Assembly: GCF_003751625.1 (NCBI RefSeq)
Contig: NZ_RJUL01000003.1
Location: 124,001-188,000 of the forward strand
Length of the DNA: 64,000 nt
From: Gallaecimonas pentaromativorans
Lineage (GTDB): Bacteria; Pseudomonadota; Gammaproteobacteria; Enterobacterales; Gallaecimonadaceae
Direction: 5' to 3'
The translations under genes were made by a program, and so were the position numbers. A model generated the notes under the pieces. It saw only the letters and a list, made by a program, of their open reading frames with translations. It ran no database searches and was not told where the DNA came from. The first letter of the stretch is position 1; each line of letters starts with the position of its first letter. This document shows positions 45,860 through 54,481 of this stretch, piece after piece.

Positions 45860-45865
45860 ATACGG

Positions 45866-47071
45866 ATGTTCCAGCTGCAAGCCGCCTTTTTTCGCACCCT
45901 GATGTTCGGCCAAAAACTGGCCGGCTACCTTATCCCCACCACACCGCCATTGCTGTTTTGCGGCCCCGGCAGCAGCCAGCAGCTCGCCACCACCCTCGCC
46001 CAGCAAGGGGTGAAAAAACTGCTGCTGGTAACAGACCAAGCCCTTTTCAGGCTGGGGCTGGCAGAAAAGATACTGGCAACCCTCGCAGAGCTTGGGGTAG
46101 AGACGGCGGTATTTTACGAGCTGACCCCAGACCCCACCGACCAGCAGATCCAAGCCGGCATCGAGGCGGCCAGGCACCATGGCGCCGAGGCGGTGCTGGG
46201 GTTTGGCGGCGGCTCGGCCATTGATACCGCCAAGCTGATTGCCGCCCTGGCGCCCCGCAACCTGCCCCTTGATAAAGCGCCGGGGCTGCTTCGCCTTCGC
46301 CGCCGTGGCCTGGCCCTTTATGCCGTGCCCACCACCGCCGGCACCGGCTCGGAGGTGACCTTTGCCGCCGTTATCACCCACAGCCAAAGCCACCAGAAAA
46401 AGCCGGTGATAGACCCTTGCCTGCTGCCGAGCGCCGTGGCCCTGGACCCAACCTTGATGACCGGCCTACCGCCGGCCGTGACCGCCGCTACCGGCATTGA
46501 TGCCCTGACCCACGCCATCGAGGCGCTGCTGTCCAATAACGCCAACCGCGAGACCGACCGCCTGGCCCGGGCCGCCATGGGCCTGATTTTCACCCAGCTC
46601 CCGGCGGCCTATCGCGATGGCAACAACCTTGAGGCCAGAAGCGCCATGGCCATCGCCGCCTGCTACGCCGGCCTTGCCTTTACCAAGGCGGGAGTGGGCT
46701 ATGTGCATGCCATTGCCCACCAGTTGGGGGCCTACTATCACCTGCCCCATGGCCTTGCCAACGCCAAGGTGCTGCCCAAGGTACTGGCCCTTTATAGCGA
46801 GCGTATTCCCGGGCGCTTGGCCGCCCTTGCCCGCCAACTGGCGCTGCCCGGCGACAACGACCAAGCCCTGGCCGACGCCTTTTGCCAGCAGGTAACGGCG
46901 CTTATAACCGGCCTTGGCATCCACCTTGGGGTAGCGGAACTTCAAGCCCGCGACATCGAGGCCATCAGCCGCCAGGCCCAGCACGAGGCTCACTGGCTGT
47001 ACGCGGTGCCGCTCTATTTAAAAGATGATGAGCTAAAAGCCCTGGTAGCCAGCCTTGCCACCAAGCCTTAG
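45866..47071 (+). CDS. Iron-containing alcohol dehydrogenase
   Basis: 401 residues of the group III family. GFGGGSAIDTAKLIAAL binds NAD(P); iron ligands are in GIDALTHAIEALLS (Asp and His), HAIAHQLGAYYHLPHG (two His). PTTAGTGSEVT is the family motif. It converts alcohols and aldehydes in the cytoplasm; the substrate is open. The start at 45866 is preferred over TTG at 45854 and lies under the hairpin switch described at 45804-45859. The stop overlaps the convergent aminotransferase. Confidence 0.92.
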   Translation: MFQLQAAFFRTLMFGQKLAGYLIPTTPPLLFCGPGSSQQLATTLAQQGVKKLLLVTDQALFRLGLAEKILATLAELGVETAVFYELTPDPTDQQIQAGIEAARHHGAEAVLGFGGGSAIDTAKLIAALAPRNLPLDKAPGLLRLRRRGLALYAVPTTAGTGSEVTFAAVITHSQSHQKKPVIDPCLLPSAVALDPTLMTGLPPAVTAATGIDALTHAIEALLSNNANRETDRLARAAMGLIFTQLPAAYRDGNNLEARSAMAIAACYAGLAFTKAGVGYVHAIAHQLGAYYHLPHGLANAKVLPKVLALYSERIPGRLAALARQLALPGDNDQALADAFCQQVTALITGLGIHLGVAELQARDIEAISRQAQHEAHWLYAVPLYLKDDELKALVASLATKP

Positions 47072-48231
47072 CGGCGGGCAATAAAATCCGCCATGCGGGC
47101 CAGGGCCAGCTCAATGCGCTCAAGACCGGTGGTGTACGAAAAGCGAATAAAGCGGCTGGCCTGATGACGGCCAAAATCAAGGCCAGGGGTGGCGGCAATA
47201 TGCAGCTCTTCGAGAAGCTGCCAGCAAAAGCTGAAGCTGTCGTCGGTAAGATGAGAAGCGTCGGCGTACACATAAAAGGCGCCTTCCGGCAGCAGCGGCA
47301 CATCAAAGCCAAGCTCCCGAAGCCCCGCCACCAGGCGGTCCCGGCGCGCCGCAAAGGCTTGCCGCCGCTCCTCGAAGATAGCCAGGCTCTCTGGCTCAAA
47401 GGCCGCCAGCGCCGCGTGCTGAGACAAGGTAGCTGGCGAGATGTAGAGATTCTGGGCCATCCGCTCCAGCTCAGGCACCGCCGCCTCGGGCGCCACCAGC
47501 CAGCCAAGGCGCCAACCTGTCATGCCAAAGTATTTAGAAAAGCTGTTGATGACAAAGGCGCTGTCGTCCACTTCCAGCACCGATGGAGCATCAAAGCCGT
47601 AGGTCAGGCCGTGATAGAGCTCGTCCACCACCAGATGGCCCCCCAGCTCTTTCACCGCGCCGCTCAGGGCCAGCAGCTCGTCTTTATGGAGCACCGAGCC
47701 GGTGGGGTTGGCAGGGGATGCCACCAGCACCCCGGCGGTATTGGCTTGCCAGTGGCGGCGCACCAGTTCGCTATTGAGCTGGTAGCGCTCGCCAGCACCG
47801 GTTGGCACCAATTGGGAATGGGCTTCGATAAAGCGCAGGAACTGGCGGTTACAGGGATAACCCGGATCGGCCATCATAAAGCCCTGGCCAGGCTCGGCCA
47901 GCAGGGCGAAGGTCATCATCAAGGCCGCCGAGGCGCCGCTGGTCACCACCACCCGCTCAGGAGCGATATCCAGCCCATAACGCTCTTGATAAAACCTGGC
48001 GATGCGCGCCCGAAGCTCAGGAATGCCGGCCGCCGGGGTATATTGGGTAAAGCCCGCGTCAAGGGCGGCGTGGGCGGCGCGGCGCACCGGCAAGGCCACC
48101 GGGAAATCCGGCTCCCCCGCTTCCATGTGCACCACGTCATGGCCTTCGCTATCCAGGGCCTTGGCCCTTTTCAGCAGATCCATCACCTTGAAGGATTCAA
48201 TCTCCCTCGCCCTTGCCGACCAACTTGTCAT
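47068..48231 (-). CDS. PLP-dependent aminotransferase, class I/II
   Basis: About 387 residues. VVHMEAGEPDFPVALPVRRA at the N-terminus, SPANPTGSVLHKDELL, and the lysine that binds PLP in VINSFSKYFGMTGWRLGWLV. RFIRFSYTTGLERIELALAR gives the substrate-binding Arg. It resembles aspartate/aromatic-type or YdfD-like enzymes; the amino donor is unknown. The ATG at 48231 follows AGAGG at five bases. Confidence 0.92.
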   Translation of the reverse strand: MTSWSARAREIESFKVMDLLKRAKALDSEGHDVVHMEAGEPDFPVALPVRRAAHAALDAGFTQYTPAAGIPELRARIARFYQERYGLDIAPERVVVTSGASAALMMTFALLAEPGQGFMMADPGYPCNRQFLRFIEAHSQLVPTGAGERYQLNSELVRRHWQANTAGVLVASPANPTGSVLHKDELLALSGAVKELGGHLVVDELYHGLTYGFDAPSVLEVDDSAFVINSFSKYFGMTGWRLGWLVAPEAAVPELERMAQNLYISPATLSQHAALAAFEPESLAIFEERRQAFAARRDRLVAGLRELGFDVPLLPEGAFYVYADASHLTDDSFSFCWQLLEELHIAATPGLDFGRHQASRFIRFSYTTGLERIELALARMADFIARR

Positions 48232-48280
48232 ACCCACCTCTGCTTATTGGCAAAGGCAGTAGTAACACCGCCGCCGGTAC

Positions 48281-48309
48281 AAAAAAAGCCCCGCTGCTGC
48301 GGGGCTTTT
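48281..48309 (-). terminator. Rho-independent terminator
   Basis: Minus strand: GCCCCGC, AGCA, GCGGGGC, then T7, one base after the stop of the Asr-like gene. Confidence 0.88.
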
Positions 48310-48310
48310 C

Positions 48311-48592
48311 TCAGGAGGCCTTGGCCTTGTCCTGCTCGCTGGTCTTTTCCGCTTTTTTCTTGGCGGTTTTTTTGGTGGCGGCTTTTTTCTTGTGATGGGC
48401 CTTTTTCACCTTTTTGACCTTGGGCTTGGTGTGGTTGGTTTTGTTCTCGGTTTTGCTGGCCGCCTTGTCGCTGGCCGCTTTTTGCATCTGGGCAGCTTCG
48501 GTTTTCACCGGAGCGTCGGCAGGGGCAGCCATAACAGCGGCGGTGTTGAAGGCAAAGGCTGCGGCAATGGCCAGGGGAAGCAGTTTTTTCAT
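48311..48592 (-). CDS. Small Lys-rich exported protein, Asr-like
   Basis: 93 residues. A signal peptide (MKKLLPLAIAAAFAFNTAAV, cut near MAA-AP) is followed by a very basic, repetitive tail with KKVKKAHHKKKAATKKTAKK. Composition and layout recall the acid-shock protein Asr. In E. coli asr is a target of RstA, and here rstA/rstB lie just upstream with an RstA-box-like site at 48688. It should act in the periplasm, perhaps buffering acid or binding polyanions. The start at 48592 gives the clean signal peptide. Confidence 0.7.
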   Translation of the reverse strand: MKKLLPLAIAAAFAFNTAAVMAAPADAPVKTEAAQMQKAASDKAASKTENKTNHTKPKVKKVKKAHHKKKAATKKTAKKKAEKTSEQDKAKAS

Positions 48593-48654
48593 GAGTGACC
48601 TCGTTATCAACCAGGAGCCGTTTTGCTCCAACGCCGCCATTGTAAGTGTGACCG

Positions 48655-49968
48655 TTACGGCAACTCTGTAGCGCCCTGGTGACGCTTTGTTACCGAATGT
48701 ACAGGCAGTAACAAGGTAAAACTGGCGCCGGGGCCGGGGCCTTCGAGGCGCACGTCACCGCCATGCAAATGGGCAATGCTGCGCACTATGGCAAGGCCAA
48801 GGCCGATACCGCCGGTGCGCCGGTTGCGGCTTTCATCGAGGCGCACAAAGGGCTCGAAGATACGCGCTGCCGCCTCGGCAGCCACGCCGGGGCCGTCGTC
48901 AGTGACTTTCAGCGCTGCCTGGCCGTCTTCCTCCCTAAGCGCAATCTGCACCTGCTGGCGGCAGTGGCGAAGGGCGTTGCCCACCAGGTTATCCATGGCC
49001 CTTTCCAAAAGGCGCCCGTCTCCTTGCCAATAAAGGGGCGCAGGCGGGCCGGTGAGTTCCAGGGTGCGCCCGGCGCCCTGGGCCTGCCAGTCGGCCAGGT
49101 GCTCGGCGGCCCACTGGCCCAGCTCAAGGGTGCCGATATTAAGGGCCGGTTCGGGCTCGTTAAGGCGGCTGTAGACCAGCATTTCGTCAATCAGGTACTC
49201 AAAGGCATTGAGATCCCGCTCCAACTCGGCCAGGGCCTTAGGGGCCAAGGGCGGCTCCTGCATGGCCAAGCGGTAGCGCAGCCGCACCAGCGGCGTGCGC
49301 AGCTCATGGGCGATGGCGTCGGTAAGTTGCTTGCGCCCGGCTATCAGGCTTTGCAGCTGGCTGGCCATCTGGTCGAAGGTGGCCCCCAGGGTGGCCAGGC
49401 TGCTTTTGCTGGGCAGCGCCGCCCGGGCATCCAGTTCGCCTCGGCCAAGGCGCTTGGCGGCAGCTTCTAATCGCTGCAAGCCGCGCCAGTGTGGGCGCAT
49501 CCACAAGAGGATGGGAAAGGCCAGGGACAGGCCCAGCAAAATCAGCAGCCCCAGCACCAACCAGTGCAATTCATGCTGAAAATGCAGATAGGGTACCGGG
49601 CCGATAATGAGCACTTGGTCGGTGCCGGGAATGCGTTGGCGAAAGGTGGCGTCGTCCTCGACGATAAGGATGTTGCCCTGGCTCAGAAAGTTTAAATCCG
49701 CCGGGGCCAGGGGCTGCTCGCTAAGGGCGCCGATGCGCAGCGTAAGATGCAGGCGGCGGCCAAAATCCTCAACCTGCCCCGGCCACTGGCTGGCGGGCAC
49801 ATCGGCCATCTGCTGGGTAAAGCGGTCCAAAAAGTCCTGCACCAGCCCTTCGAGATAGCGGTTGCTGGCCCGCTCGGCGGTGAACTGATACACCCCGCCA
49901 ATCAGCAGCGCCGCCGCCAAAAAGCAGGCAAACACCAACAGGTAGAACTGGGTAAAGAGGCGGCGCAC
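48655..49968 (-). CDS. rstB: Sensor histidine kinase RstB-like
   Basis: 437 residues with two membrane helices (about 5-27 and 135-157), a periplasmic domain of about 105 residues, HAMP, HisKA (AIAHELRTPLVRLRYRLAMQ) and HATPase (N box DNLVGNALRH, G1 DDGPGV, G2 TGGIGLGLAI). The periplasmic phrase DFGRRLHLTLRIG and the paired regulator fit RstB. It senses an unknown envelope signal (acid or Mg2+ in enterics) and phosphorylates the neighbouring RstA. Confidence 0.88.
   Translation of the reverse strand: MRRLFTQFYLLVFACFLAAALLIGGVYQFTAERASNRYLEGLVQDFLDRFTQQMADVPASQWPGQVEDFGRRLHLTLRIGALSEQPLAPADLNFLSQGNILIVEDDATFRQRIPGTDQVLIIGPVPYLHFQHELHWLVLGLLILLGLSLAFPILLWMRPHWRGLQRLEAAAKRLGRGELDARAALPSKSSLATLGATFDQMASQLQSLIAGRKQLTDAIAHELRTPLVRLRYRLAMQEPPLAPKALAELERDLNAFEYLIDEMLVYSRLNEPEPALNIGTLELGQWAAEHLADWQAQGAGRTLELTGPPAPLYWQGDGRLLERAMDNLVGNALRHCRQQVQIALREEDGQAALKVTDDGPGVAAEAAARIFEPFVRLDESRNRRTGGIGLGLAIVRSIAHLHGGDVRLEGPGPGASFTLLLPVHSVTKRHQGATELP
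48688..48701 (-). promoter_or_regulatory. RstA-box-like site
   Basis: On the minus strand TACATTCGGTAACA differs from the published RstA box TACATNTNGTTACA at two of twelve fixed positions. It lies in the last codons of rstB, about 96 bases upstream of the Asr-like gene. Confidence 0.45.
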
Positions 49969-49971
49969 CGG

Positions 49972-50673
49972 TCAGCTCCACTCGTCCGGCACCAGGAGGT
50001 AGCCCTTTTGGCGCACGGTTTTGATACGGGTGGGGGCTTCGGCGCTGTCGCCAAGCTTTTGGCGAAGCCTGGAGATGGCCACGTCCATGGAACGGTCAAG
50101 GCCGTCGTAGTCGCGGCCCTTAACCTGCTGAAACAAGGCCTCGCGGCTCAAGATCTGCCCGGCATGGCTGGCCAGTTGCCATAACAAGTCAAAATCGGTG
50201 GTGGTCAGTACCACCGTCTGGCCGCCAAGGCGCACGGTGCGGGTGGCCTGGTCGATAAACAGCGTGCCAAGCTGCAGGCGGCTGCCCTGGCTGATGATGG
50301 GCGCTGGCGCGGCTTTAACCTGGCGCAGCTGCACCCGCAATCTTGCCAGCAGCACATTGGGCGGCGCCGTCTTTAGGATGTAGTCGTTGGCGCCCAGTTC
50401 CAAGGCCAGCACCTGGTTCATGTCGCTGTCCAGGGAGGTGAGCATGACAATGGGGCCGGCAAAGCGGCCGCGAAGCGCCCGGCACAGCGACAGGCCGTCA
50501 AGCCCCGGCAGCATGATGTCCAGCAGCACCAGATCTGGCTGCTCCGCTGCCACCCGCGCCAGGGCCATATCGCCCCTCGGCTCGACCAGCACGTCCATGT
50601 CATGTTTACCCAGCCAGCCACCAATAAGCTGGCCGATATCCGGGTCGTCTTCTACAAGCACAATGCGGTGCAT
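49972..50673 (-). CDS. rstA: OmpR-type response regulator RstA-like
   Basis: 233 residues. Receiver: VLVEDDPDIGQLIGGWLGKH (acidic pair), phospho-Asp in LVLLDIMLPGLDG, TSLDSD and Lys in ILKTAPPN. C-terminal winged helix: TTTDFDLLWQLASHAGQILS, DRSMDVAISRLRQKLGD. It is three bases upstream of rstB. It probably controls the Asr-like gene. Confidence 0.9.
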   Translation of the reverse strand: MHRIVLVEDDPDIGQLIGGWLGKHDMDVLVEPRGDMALARVAAEQPDLVLLDIMLPGLDGLSLCRALRGRFAGPIVMLTSLDSDMNQVLALELGANDYILKTAPPNVLLARLRVQLRQVKAAPAPIISQGSRLQLGTLFIDQATRTVRLGGQTVVLTTTDFDLLWQLASHAGQILSREALFQQVKGRDYDGLDRSMDVAISRLRQKLGDSAEAPTRIKTVRQKGYLLVPDEWS

Positions 50674-50803
50674 AACACCTCCGCCACCTTCAGGCCACCG
50701 AGCTTACTCCTGCGCCAAAAATTGAAAATCCCCCTGGCGCGGATTTTTGCTTTTTGTCAGCAAAAACAAAGGTGCCTTAGGCGATGTCAGCGCTGTAACG
50801 CCG

Positions 50804-51163
50804 TTATTGAAACGCGCTGCCAGCGGCAGCCACAAAGGCCATTTCCAGAAGGTAGTGAGGGTCGGCCAGTTCGGCTTTGACGCAGGCGCGGCTCGGCGCG
50901 GTACCGGGCTCAAACCAGGCGTCCCAGGCGGCGTTCATGGCCGGGGCCAGGGAAAAATCGGTGAGATAGATGGTGACCGACAGCAGCCGGGTTTTGTCGC
51001 TGCCAATCTTGGCAAGGCTGGCTTCAGCCTGGGCAAACAGGGCGGCCATTTGGCTGTCGATGTCAGCTTGGGCGCACTCGGGCACCTCCACAAAATGGGC
51101 AATGCCGTTAAAGACGGTAATGTCGGACCAACGTTGGCCGGGGTTGATGCGGTGGATGGTCAT
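50804..51163 (-). CDS. RidA family protein
   Basis: 119 residues of the RidA/YjgF fold (DITVFNGIAHFVEVPE, RLLSVTIYLTDFSLAPAMNA, GTAPSRACVKAELADPHYLL). The Arg in PSRACV, needed for enamine/imine hydrolysis, is kept. It detoxifies reactive 2-aminoacrylate-type products. It lies 87 bases downstream of the putative immunity gene, transcribed the same way, but is unlikely to be part of that unit. Confidence 0.88.
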   Translation of the reverse strand: MTIHRINPGQRWSDITVFNGIAHFVEVPECAQADIDSQMAALFAQAEASLAKIGSDKTRLLSVTIYLTDFSLAPAMNAAWDAWFEPGTAPSRACVKAELADPHYLLEMAFVAAAGSAFQ

Positions 51164-51250
51164 CAGATAAACACTTTGGCAATAAAATCAAAGTGCCAAG
51201 GTAGCAGCAAAGATGGCGGGTGTCTTTTGTCACCCGCCAATCGAGGCCGG

Positions 51251-51790
51251 TTACTGCCTCGACTGAAGCAGGGCTTCCACTTCTTTTGATTCTTCAGGGC
51301 CGCCGCGCTGTACGATTTGCGAGACTTGCGGATCGGTGCAAAGGCTAACATCACGCGTCCACGCCGTGTAGGTCATGCGGTTTATCAGCAGGGTGAGTGG
51401 CGGGCAAGGCGAGTATCCCTTGGCCTTGGCGGTGGCCTCCCAGCGGTGAGAAAGCCAAATCTGGCCCAGCAGAGTCAGCATCAGCGCTGCCACCACCACC
51501 ACCGCGGCCACCTTTTGCACCAATACCCCTTTGGTTTTACGTACTTCTTCGCCAAAGGGCACCAGGGCCAAGGCCACCAGCAAATAAAGGCCGACGGCAA
51601 AAATACCCAAGGCAGCACCGGGCAGAAAACCGTAGCTGCTGCTGTGCACAATCAGCTGCCTGCCGCTGGCAAAGGCCTCCTGATTACTGGCTTGTGCGTC
51701 CAAATAGAGCCAGCCCGCCCCGGCAGCCATTGCCCAGAACACCAGACCGGCACAGAAGATCAGAAAGAAAACCGAAGCTTTGTTTGTCAT
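51251..51790 (-). CDS. Membrane protein, probable immunity partner (DUF1240-like)
   Basis: 179 residues with three hydrophobic segments (about 6-28, 52-78 and 91-110) followed by a periplasmic-type tail with two Cys (KAKGYSPCPPLTLLINRMTY and DVSLCTD). The GY-x2-C and LC arrangement recalls DUF1240 proteins, which sit beside toxin-like genes in enterobacteria. The ATG shares a base with the stop of the upstream gene (TGATG), so the two are translationally coupled, as expected for a cognate immunity protein. Confidence 0.6.
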   Translation of the reverse strand: MTNKASVFFLIFCAGLVFWAMAAGAGWLYLDAQASNQEAFASGRQLIVHSSSYGFLPGAALGIFAVGLYLLVALALVPFGEEVRKTKGVLVQKVAAVVVVAALMLTLLGQIWLSHRWEATAKAKGYSPCPPLTLLINRMTYTAWTRDVSLCTDPQVSQIVQRGGPEESKEVEALLQSRQ

Positions 51791-52758
51791 CAGTAAATCG
51801 AAAATCCGCCAAGGCGCCGCAACAAACCACTGATTTGATCGTTGATCCAGTGGCGGGCGGAGCGTCGCAACAAGTTGCCTGTTTCGTGCACCAAGTAATA
51901 GACCCCATCGAGCATGCCTCTTTTGGCCTGCGCGATGTTGTTATCGATGCTGTTTTGAATGCGCCGCTGCGCCGTATCCAGGGCGTTAATCAGCGATTGG
52001 GTGATCTGGAATTTCTCATCAACGGCGTTAAGGGCCACGCCCACCAGCACCCCCACCAGAATACCGGCCGCCAATGGCAACACCGCGATGGTGGCCCCGG
52101 TCAACGCCACGCTGGCCGCCACTGTCGCGGCCGAAGCCAGGTAACCGGCGGTACTGGCAATGGCGGCTTTGGTTATATCTGTGGACAAGGTTCCCAGCCA
52201 GTTTGACCAGTGGTAATCGTCCTTGAAGATCCAGTCGATGGTATTGAGGGTGACCGAGAACACCAGGGTGATCAGTACCCCTGATTTAACGCCGTTTTTC
52301 ACCCCGGCCACCACACCGCTCTCGGTAATGCCCAGCTGCATCAATTTGGCGTTATCAGACAAATAACGGGTACCGGTGATTAACCGACGCAGCCCCGAGT
52401 AGCCTTTGAACACGATATAGCGTTTACCGTTGGCGACCTTGAATTGGTATTTACCCAAGATGCTGCCACCGCGTTTCATGTCGGTGGCTAGGGCCGCCAG
52501 CACTTTGCCATCGGCGACGCTGGAGCCGTAGTTAACGCCAAAAGCCAGTATGGCATCGGCCAATTTGAGAGAAGTCAGGGCGTTGAAGTCGCTTTCAATC
52601 TGCTGCCGGTTTTTGCCTTTGGCTTGCCCAATGGCCATCCAAAGTTGCAGTAACTCGGCGTCGTTCAGCGCGTAAACATCCACGTTATTGCTATCAAAGG
52701 CCTGTTTTATGGCCTGGCGGTTTTGCTGCGCGTTTTGCAGCGTTGCGGTAGCGGGCAT
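51790..52758 (-). CDS. Putative membrane-acting toxin (T6SS effector-like)
   Basis: 322 residues. The first 130 are soluble and helical (LNDAELLQLWMAIGQAKGKN, SILGKYQFKVANGKRYIVFK). Hydrophobic stretches follow at about 160-178 (VLITLVFSVTLNTIDWIF) and 200-246, the latter glycine/alanine-rich (PLAAGILVGVLVGVALNAVD), then an amphipathic basic tail (NLLRRSARHWINDQISGLLR). I recall similar proteins next to DUF1240 genes as type VI secretion cargo, but that is memory. The start at 52758 follows GGGAGGT; the frame from 52812 is less likely. No secretion-system gene is in the window. Confidence 0.55.
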   Translation of the reverse strand: MPATATLQNAQQNRQAIKQAFDSNNVDVYALNDAELLQLWMAIGQAKGKNRQQIESDFNALTSLKLADAILAFGVNYGSSVADGKVLAALATDMKRGGSILGKYQFKVANGKRYIVFKGYSGLRRLITGTRYLSDNAKLMQLGITESGVVAGVKNGVKSGVLITLVFSVTLNTIDWIFKDDYHWSNWLGTLSTDITKAAIASTAGYLASAATVAASVALTGATIAVLPLAAGILVGVLVGVALNAVDEKFQITQSLINALDTAQRRIQNSIDNNIAQAKRGMLDGVYYLVHETGNLLRRSARHWINDQISGLLRRLGGFSIY

Positions 52759-52855
52759 CCTTGCAACCTCCCTGTTGAACTGGCGTGAGAGTACCTGAGC
52801 AAGCCTTTGCAATTAAAGGCATCTTTAAAATACGCCATTGAAAATTTGCGTTTTA

Positions 52856-54316
52856 CTACAACAGAAAACACCAAAAATTAATGCTGTAGGGCTTAAGCTG
52901 CTCCTGGCGCGCGAGGCTGGGGAAGTCTTTGAGTTTTACCTTGCCGCCCTGGAATTTGGGCTTGACGCCATTGATGCGCACTTTAGCGTCGGTGAGCTTG
53001 TCGGCGGTAAGTTCAAAGCGTTTTTTCTGCATGCCAAAGCCCCGGCACTCTACCGCCTTGGCGGTGGCCGCCATATTGATCAGCAGCAAGGTGCATTTGC
53101 CGCCTTTGCGGGCACTGTGGCAGTAGGCCAGCACGCTCTCGTCGCTGCTTTGCACCTCAAACACTTCCCGGCCCATCAGCTTTTGCCACAGCCAACTCAC
53201 CCAAAAATCGGGGTTGGGTTTAAGGGTTTGGCGGTTGATAAGGCCGTAGTCGCCCCCCACCAGGCTTTGGCGCACCATCACCGCCTGCCCTGCCCTGGCG
53301 CCTCGGCCCAGTTGGTCGGCCCACCAGAACGACGATGCAAAACGGTCAGACAGCCGCGCCTCGCCGCCGCACTGGGCCGAGCCGGTTTCTCCTGTCCAAA
53401 GGACGGCGTTTGGCTGATGCAGGTTGCGCCAGCCCTTGAGCTGCCCCAGGTATTTATCAAAATCCTTCAACGCCTGGGGCGACATCACGTTGCTTAAGGT
53501 GGCCGAACGGGTGCGCACCGGCGAGCGGCGGCTTTGGAAGGGGTAATAGTGCCAGTCAACGATATCCAGGGGCTCCTTGAGCACCGACAGGAAGGTTGGG
53601 GTGATGTTGGTGATGGGTTTGATGGCCTCGCCAATGCGCGGCCAAAAGGCGCTGCCCGGCCCCGCCACTTTGCTGTGAGGGCTCAAGTGACGAACGGTGC
53701 GAATAAAGGTGTCGTAGTCGGCGGCCAGCTTCGAGGCCATGGGCTGGGAGCCCAGGCCATAAAAGGCCCAGTAGGCATTGAGCTCGTTGCCAAGCTCGCA
53801 CACCGCAATGGGCTGGCCGCGCTCGCTGCTGTAGGCCAGTAGCTTGCTGACTTCATCGGCCTGCCAGCGGCCATGAAGGCGGCGCTTGAAAAGCCCGTAT
53901 TTAAAGGTAAAGGCCAGCGCCAGATCGTTACGGGCGCAAAAGCGGTGCAGGTCGTCCCACATGCCCTGGGTGAGCACCAGGGCGCCGCTCTCGCCTTGGG
54001 GGGCGGCAAAGTAATGGATGTTGTCCGCTTCCGAGCCCCCCACCCGCAGGTAGGCCGGGGCCAGGGCGCGGGTGAATTTATCGAGCTTGCCCTTTTTCAG
54101 GCTAAGGGGCGTGGTTTTCTCGGTGCCCAGGCCCTTTTGGCTGCCGGCGCTGCCGTCCCACCACTGGCCACCGGCCAGCACCGAAATATCAATGGAGAAC
54201 GACAAGTAGCGCTCGTCTACCCGGGCTATGGGCTTGGCTTTGTTGAGGCTTATCACCACCTTGGCGCGGCTACCTTGCGGGTGGCGGCGAAACCGCCCTT
54301 TGAGCAACAGGAACAT
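52856..54316 (-). CDS. GH79-like (heparanase-family) glycoside hydrolase
   Basis: 486 residues. The TIM-barrel motifs of GH79 are present: LRVGGSEADNIHYF, acid/base Glu178 in CELGNELNAYW, and nucleophile Glu310 in WTGETGSAQCGG. The C-terminal strand ends LKPYSINFWCFLL like heparanase-type proteins. Members cleave glucuronic acid-containing glycans. No signal peptide or lipobox is visible (MFLLLKGRFRRHPQ), so it may be cytoplasmic or exported by another route. It lies 97 bases upstream of the toxin-like gene on the same strand. Confidence 0.8.
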   Translation of the reverse strand: MFLLLKGRFRRHPQGSRAKVVISLNKAKPIARVDERYLSFSIDISVLAGGQWWDGSAGSQKGLGTEKTTPLSLKKGKLDKFTRALAPAYLRVGGSEADNIHYFAAPQGESGALVLTQGMWDDLHRFCARNDLALAFTFKYGLFKRRLHGRWQADEVSKLLAYSSERGQPIAVCELGNELNAYWAFYGLGSQPMASKLAADYDTFIRTVRHLSPHSKVAGPGSAFWPRIGEAIKPITNITPTFLSVLKEPLDIVDWHYYPFQSRRSPVRTRSATLSNVMSPQALKDFDKYLGQLKGWRNLHQPNAVLWTGETGSAQCGGEARLSDRFASSFWWADQLGRGARAGQAVMVRQSLVGGDYGLINRQTLKPNPDFWVSWLWQKLMGREVFEVQSSDESVLAYCHSARKGGKCTLLLINMAATAKAVECRGFGMQKKRFELTADKLTDAKVRINGVKPKFQGGKVKLKDFPSLARQEQLKPYSINFWCFLL

Positions 54317-54481
54317 AAGGCCTCTTTATAACCAGGGCCCACCCAGTGTGGCGCCGCTCTGTGACAGCGATATTGCGCAGCCTGCTGAGCCGTTTTTAGG
54401 CTCTGAAAAAAAGCCCCAGCACTGAAAGAAAATAACGGGGTGGGCGGTCTTTTGCGCCACGCCATAACAAGGAGCATTTTG

